From: Caenispirillum salinarum AK4
GTDB taxonomy: Bacteria; Pseudomonadota; Alphaproteobacteria; Rhodospirillales; Rhodospirillaceae
Direction: 5' to 3'
Assembly (NCBI RefSeq): GCF_000315795.1
Contig: NZ_ANHY01000005.1
Location: 186,001-250,000 of the forward strand
Length of the DNA: 64,000 nt
Shown in pieces: positions 63,278 to 64,000 of this stretch. How positions within the stretch are numbered: position 1 is the first letter of the stretch; each line of letters starts with the position of its first letter. The translations under genes and the position numbers were made by a program. A model generated the notes under the pieces. That model did no database searches. It worked only from the letters and a program-made list of their open reading frames with translations, and was not told the origin of the DNA.

Positions 63278-64000
63278 TCAAGGTCGGGCAGAGAGGGGGA
63301 TGCACAACGGTCGCCCGTATACCGGATCGCTGATGACCCGGCTGTCTATGCCGAAGACCTCGCGCACCGTCGCCTCGGTCACCAGGTCGTCCGGCGTCCC
63401 GGTCGCCTGCACCCGCCCGTCCTTCAGAAGGACCATGAAGTCGGCGTAGCGCGCCGACAGGTTGAGATCGTGCAGGACCACCACCACTGTCTTCTTCATG
63501 TCCCGGTTCAGCCGCCGGACCAGGTCCAGGCACTGCAACTGGTGGGCGACATCCAGGTGGTTGATGGGCTCGTCCAGGCAGATGATCGGCGTGTCCTGGG
63601 CCAGAACCATGGCCAGCCAGACCCGCTGCCGCTGCCCGCCCGACAGGGTGTCCAGGCGTCGCTCGAGAAGGGGCGCCAGGTCCGTTGCCTCCACGGCGGC
63701 CTCCACGGCCCGGGCGTCGGCGTCCGTCCACTGGCGGAGGAACCCCTGGTGGGGAAAGCGTCCCATCTTGACCAACTCGAAGACGCTCAGTTCGTCGGGA
63801 GCGCTGGCGTGCTGGGCGAGCAGAGCCATGCGACGCGCCAGTTGCCGCTCGCTCAGGGTCATGATGTCGTCCTGCCCGACGGCGACCATTCCGGCTGACG
63901 GCCGCAGCATCCGGCGAATGGTCGCCAGCAGGGTGGACTTGCCGCAGCCGTTGGGACCGGCCAGAACCGTCACCTGCCCGCGCGGCAGGACCAGGTCGAT
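63278..64000 (-). CDS. Iron-siderophore/haem ABC transporter ATPase (5' end off window)
   Basis: This is at least 240 residues of a FecE/FepC/HmuV-type ATPase; the frame is open to the window edge, so the start is missing. Walker A is GPNGCGKST, the Q-loop region is LLAQHAS, the signature is LSGGQRQR, Walker B is ICLDEPINHLD (the usual Thr after DEP is Ile) and the switch His is in VLHDLNLSA. It would drive uptake of ferric siderophore or haem across the inner membrane after passage through the receptor of this locus. The permease and binding protein are presumably beyond the edge. The stop lies 77 bases before the sigma gene. Confidence 0.93.
   Translation of the reverse strand: MDLVLPRGQVTVLAGPNGCGKSTLLATIRRMLRPSAGMVAVGQDDIMTLSERQLARRMALLAQHASAPDELSVFELVKMGRFPHQGFLRQWTDADARAVEAAVEATDLAPLLERRLDTLSGGQRQRVWLAMVLAQDTPIICLDEPINHLDVAHQLQCLDLVRRLNRDMKKTVVVVLHDLNLSARYADFMVLLKDGRVQATGTPDDLVTEATVREVFGIDSRVISDPVYGRPLCIPLSARP

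Overview
This window looks like the chromosome of a very GC-rich, free-living alphaproteobacterium, most likely of the Rhodospirillales type (an inference). The reasons are the high-GC coding bias with frequent GTG/TTG starts and ATGA-style overlaps, a split two-subunit bacterioferritin of the kind known from Magnetospirillum, a TctDE/TctCBA tricarboxylate system, and FecI/FecR-controlled TonB receptors. I found no rRNA or tRNA gene, no CRISPR array and no intact insertion sequence.

Layout. 0-5 kb: the C-terminally cut tyrosine recombinase at the left edge, a SHOCT-domain protein, a hydrolase/crotonase pair, and a bacterioferritin operon of one haem-type and one ferroxidase-type subunit. 4.9-6.6 kb: a Na/phosphate cotransporter. 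6.8-13.5 kb: the tripartite tricarboxylate locus (sensor kinase TctE, regulator TctD, a divergent periplasmic binding protein, then TctC, TctB and TctA). 13.6-17 kb: a small protein, a LysR regulator and a PilJ-like sensor kinase. 17-20.8 kb: membrane proteins (PGPGW-like, CNNM/CorC, TerC, MscS). 21-26.2 kb: a tight operon of acyl-CoA synthetase, 2-oxoacid dehydrogenase E1 alpha, E1 beta, E2 and a stand-alone acyl carrier protein, without E3. 26.2-33.2 kb: an adenosine deaminase remnant and iron locus 1 (sigma factor, FecR, TonB receptor, DUF3649, PepSY protein, DUF3325). 33.5-39.5 kb: a complete dipeptide-type ABC transporter and a small lipoprotein.

39.7-53.6 kb: a YghU-like glutathione transferase, MaoC and MFS genes, a GATase1-type AraC regulator, an OsmF/OpuC-type quaternary-amine ABC transporter, and a five-gene catabolic operon (carbon-nitrogen hydrolase, acyl-CoA dehydrogenase, CoA ligase, crotonase, MmgE/PrpD). 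These probably form an uptake-and-degradation system for one trimethylammonium-like or related compound. The crotonase is a close paralogue of the one at 2.9 kb.

53.6-59 kb is a rearranged zone: inverted repeats, then gene fragments (amine oxidase N-terminus joined to a RidA C-terminus, a reductase middle piece, a decarboxylase C-terminus), a haem-c-type sensor diguanylate cyclase, a DUF3305 protein that appears to lack its N-terminus, and a DUF3306 piece fused in frame to a hemerythrin. 58.9-64 kb is iron locus 2 (siderophore/haem ABC ATPase, sigma factor, FecR, TonB receptor) with a clear Fur-type palindrome. Iron handling (storage, two regulated uptake loci, a diiron hemerythrin and candidate Fur boxes) is the main recurring theme.
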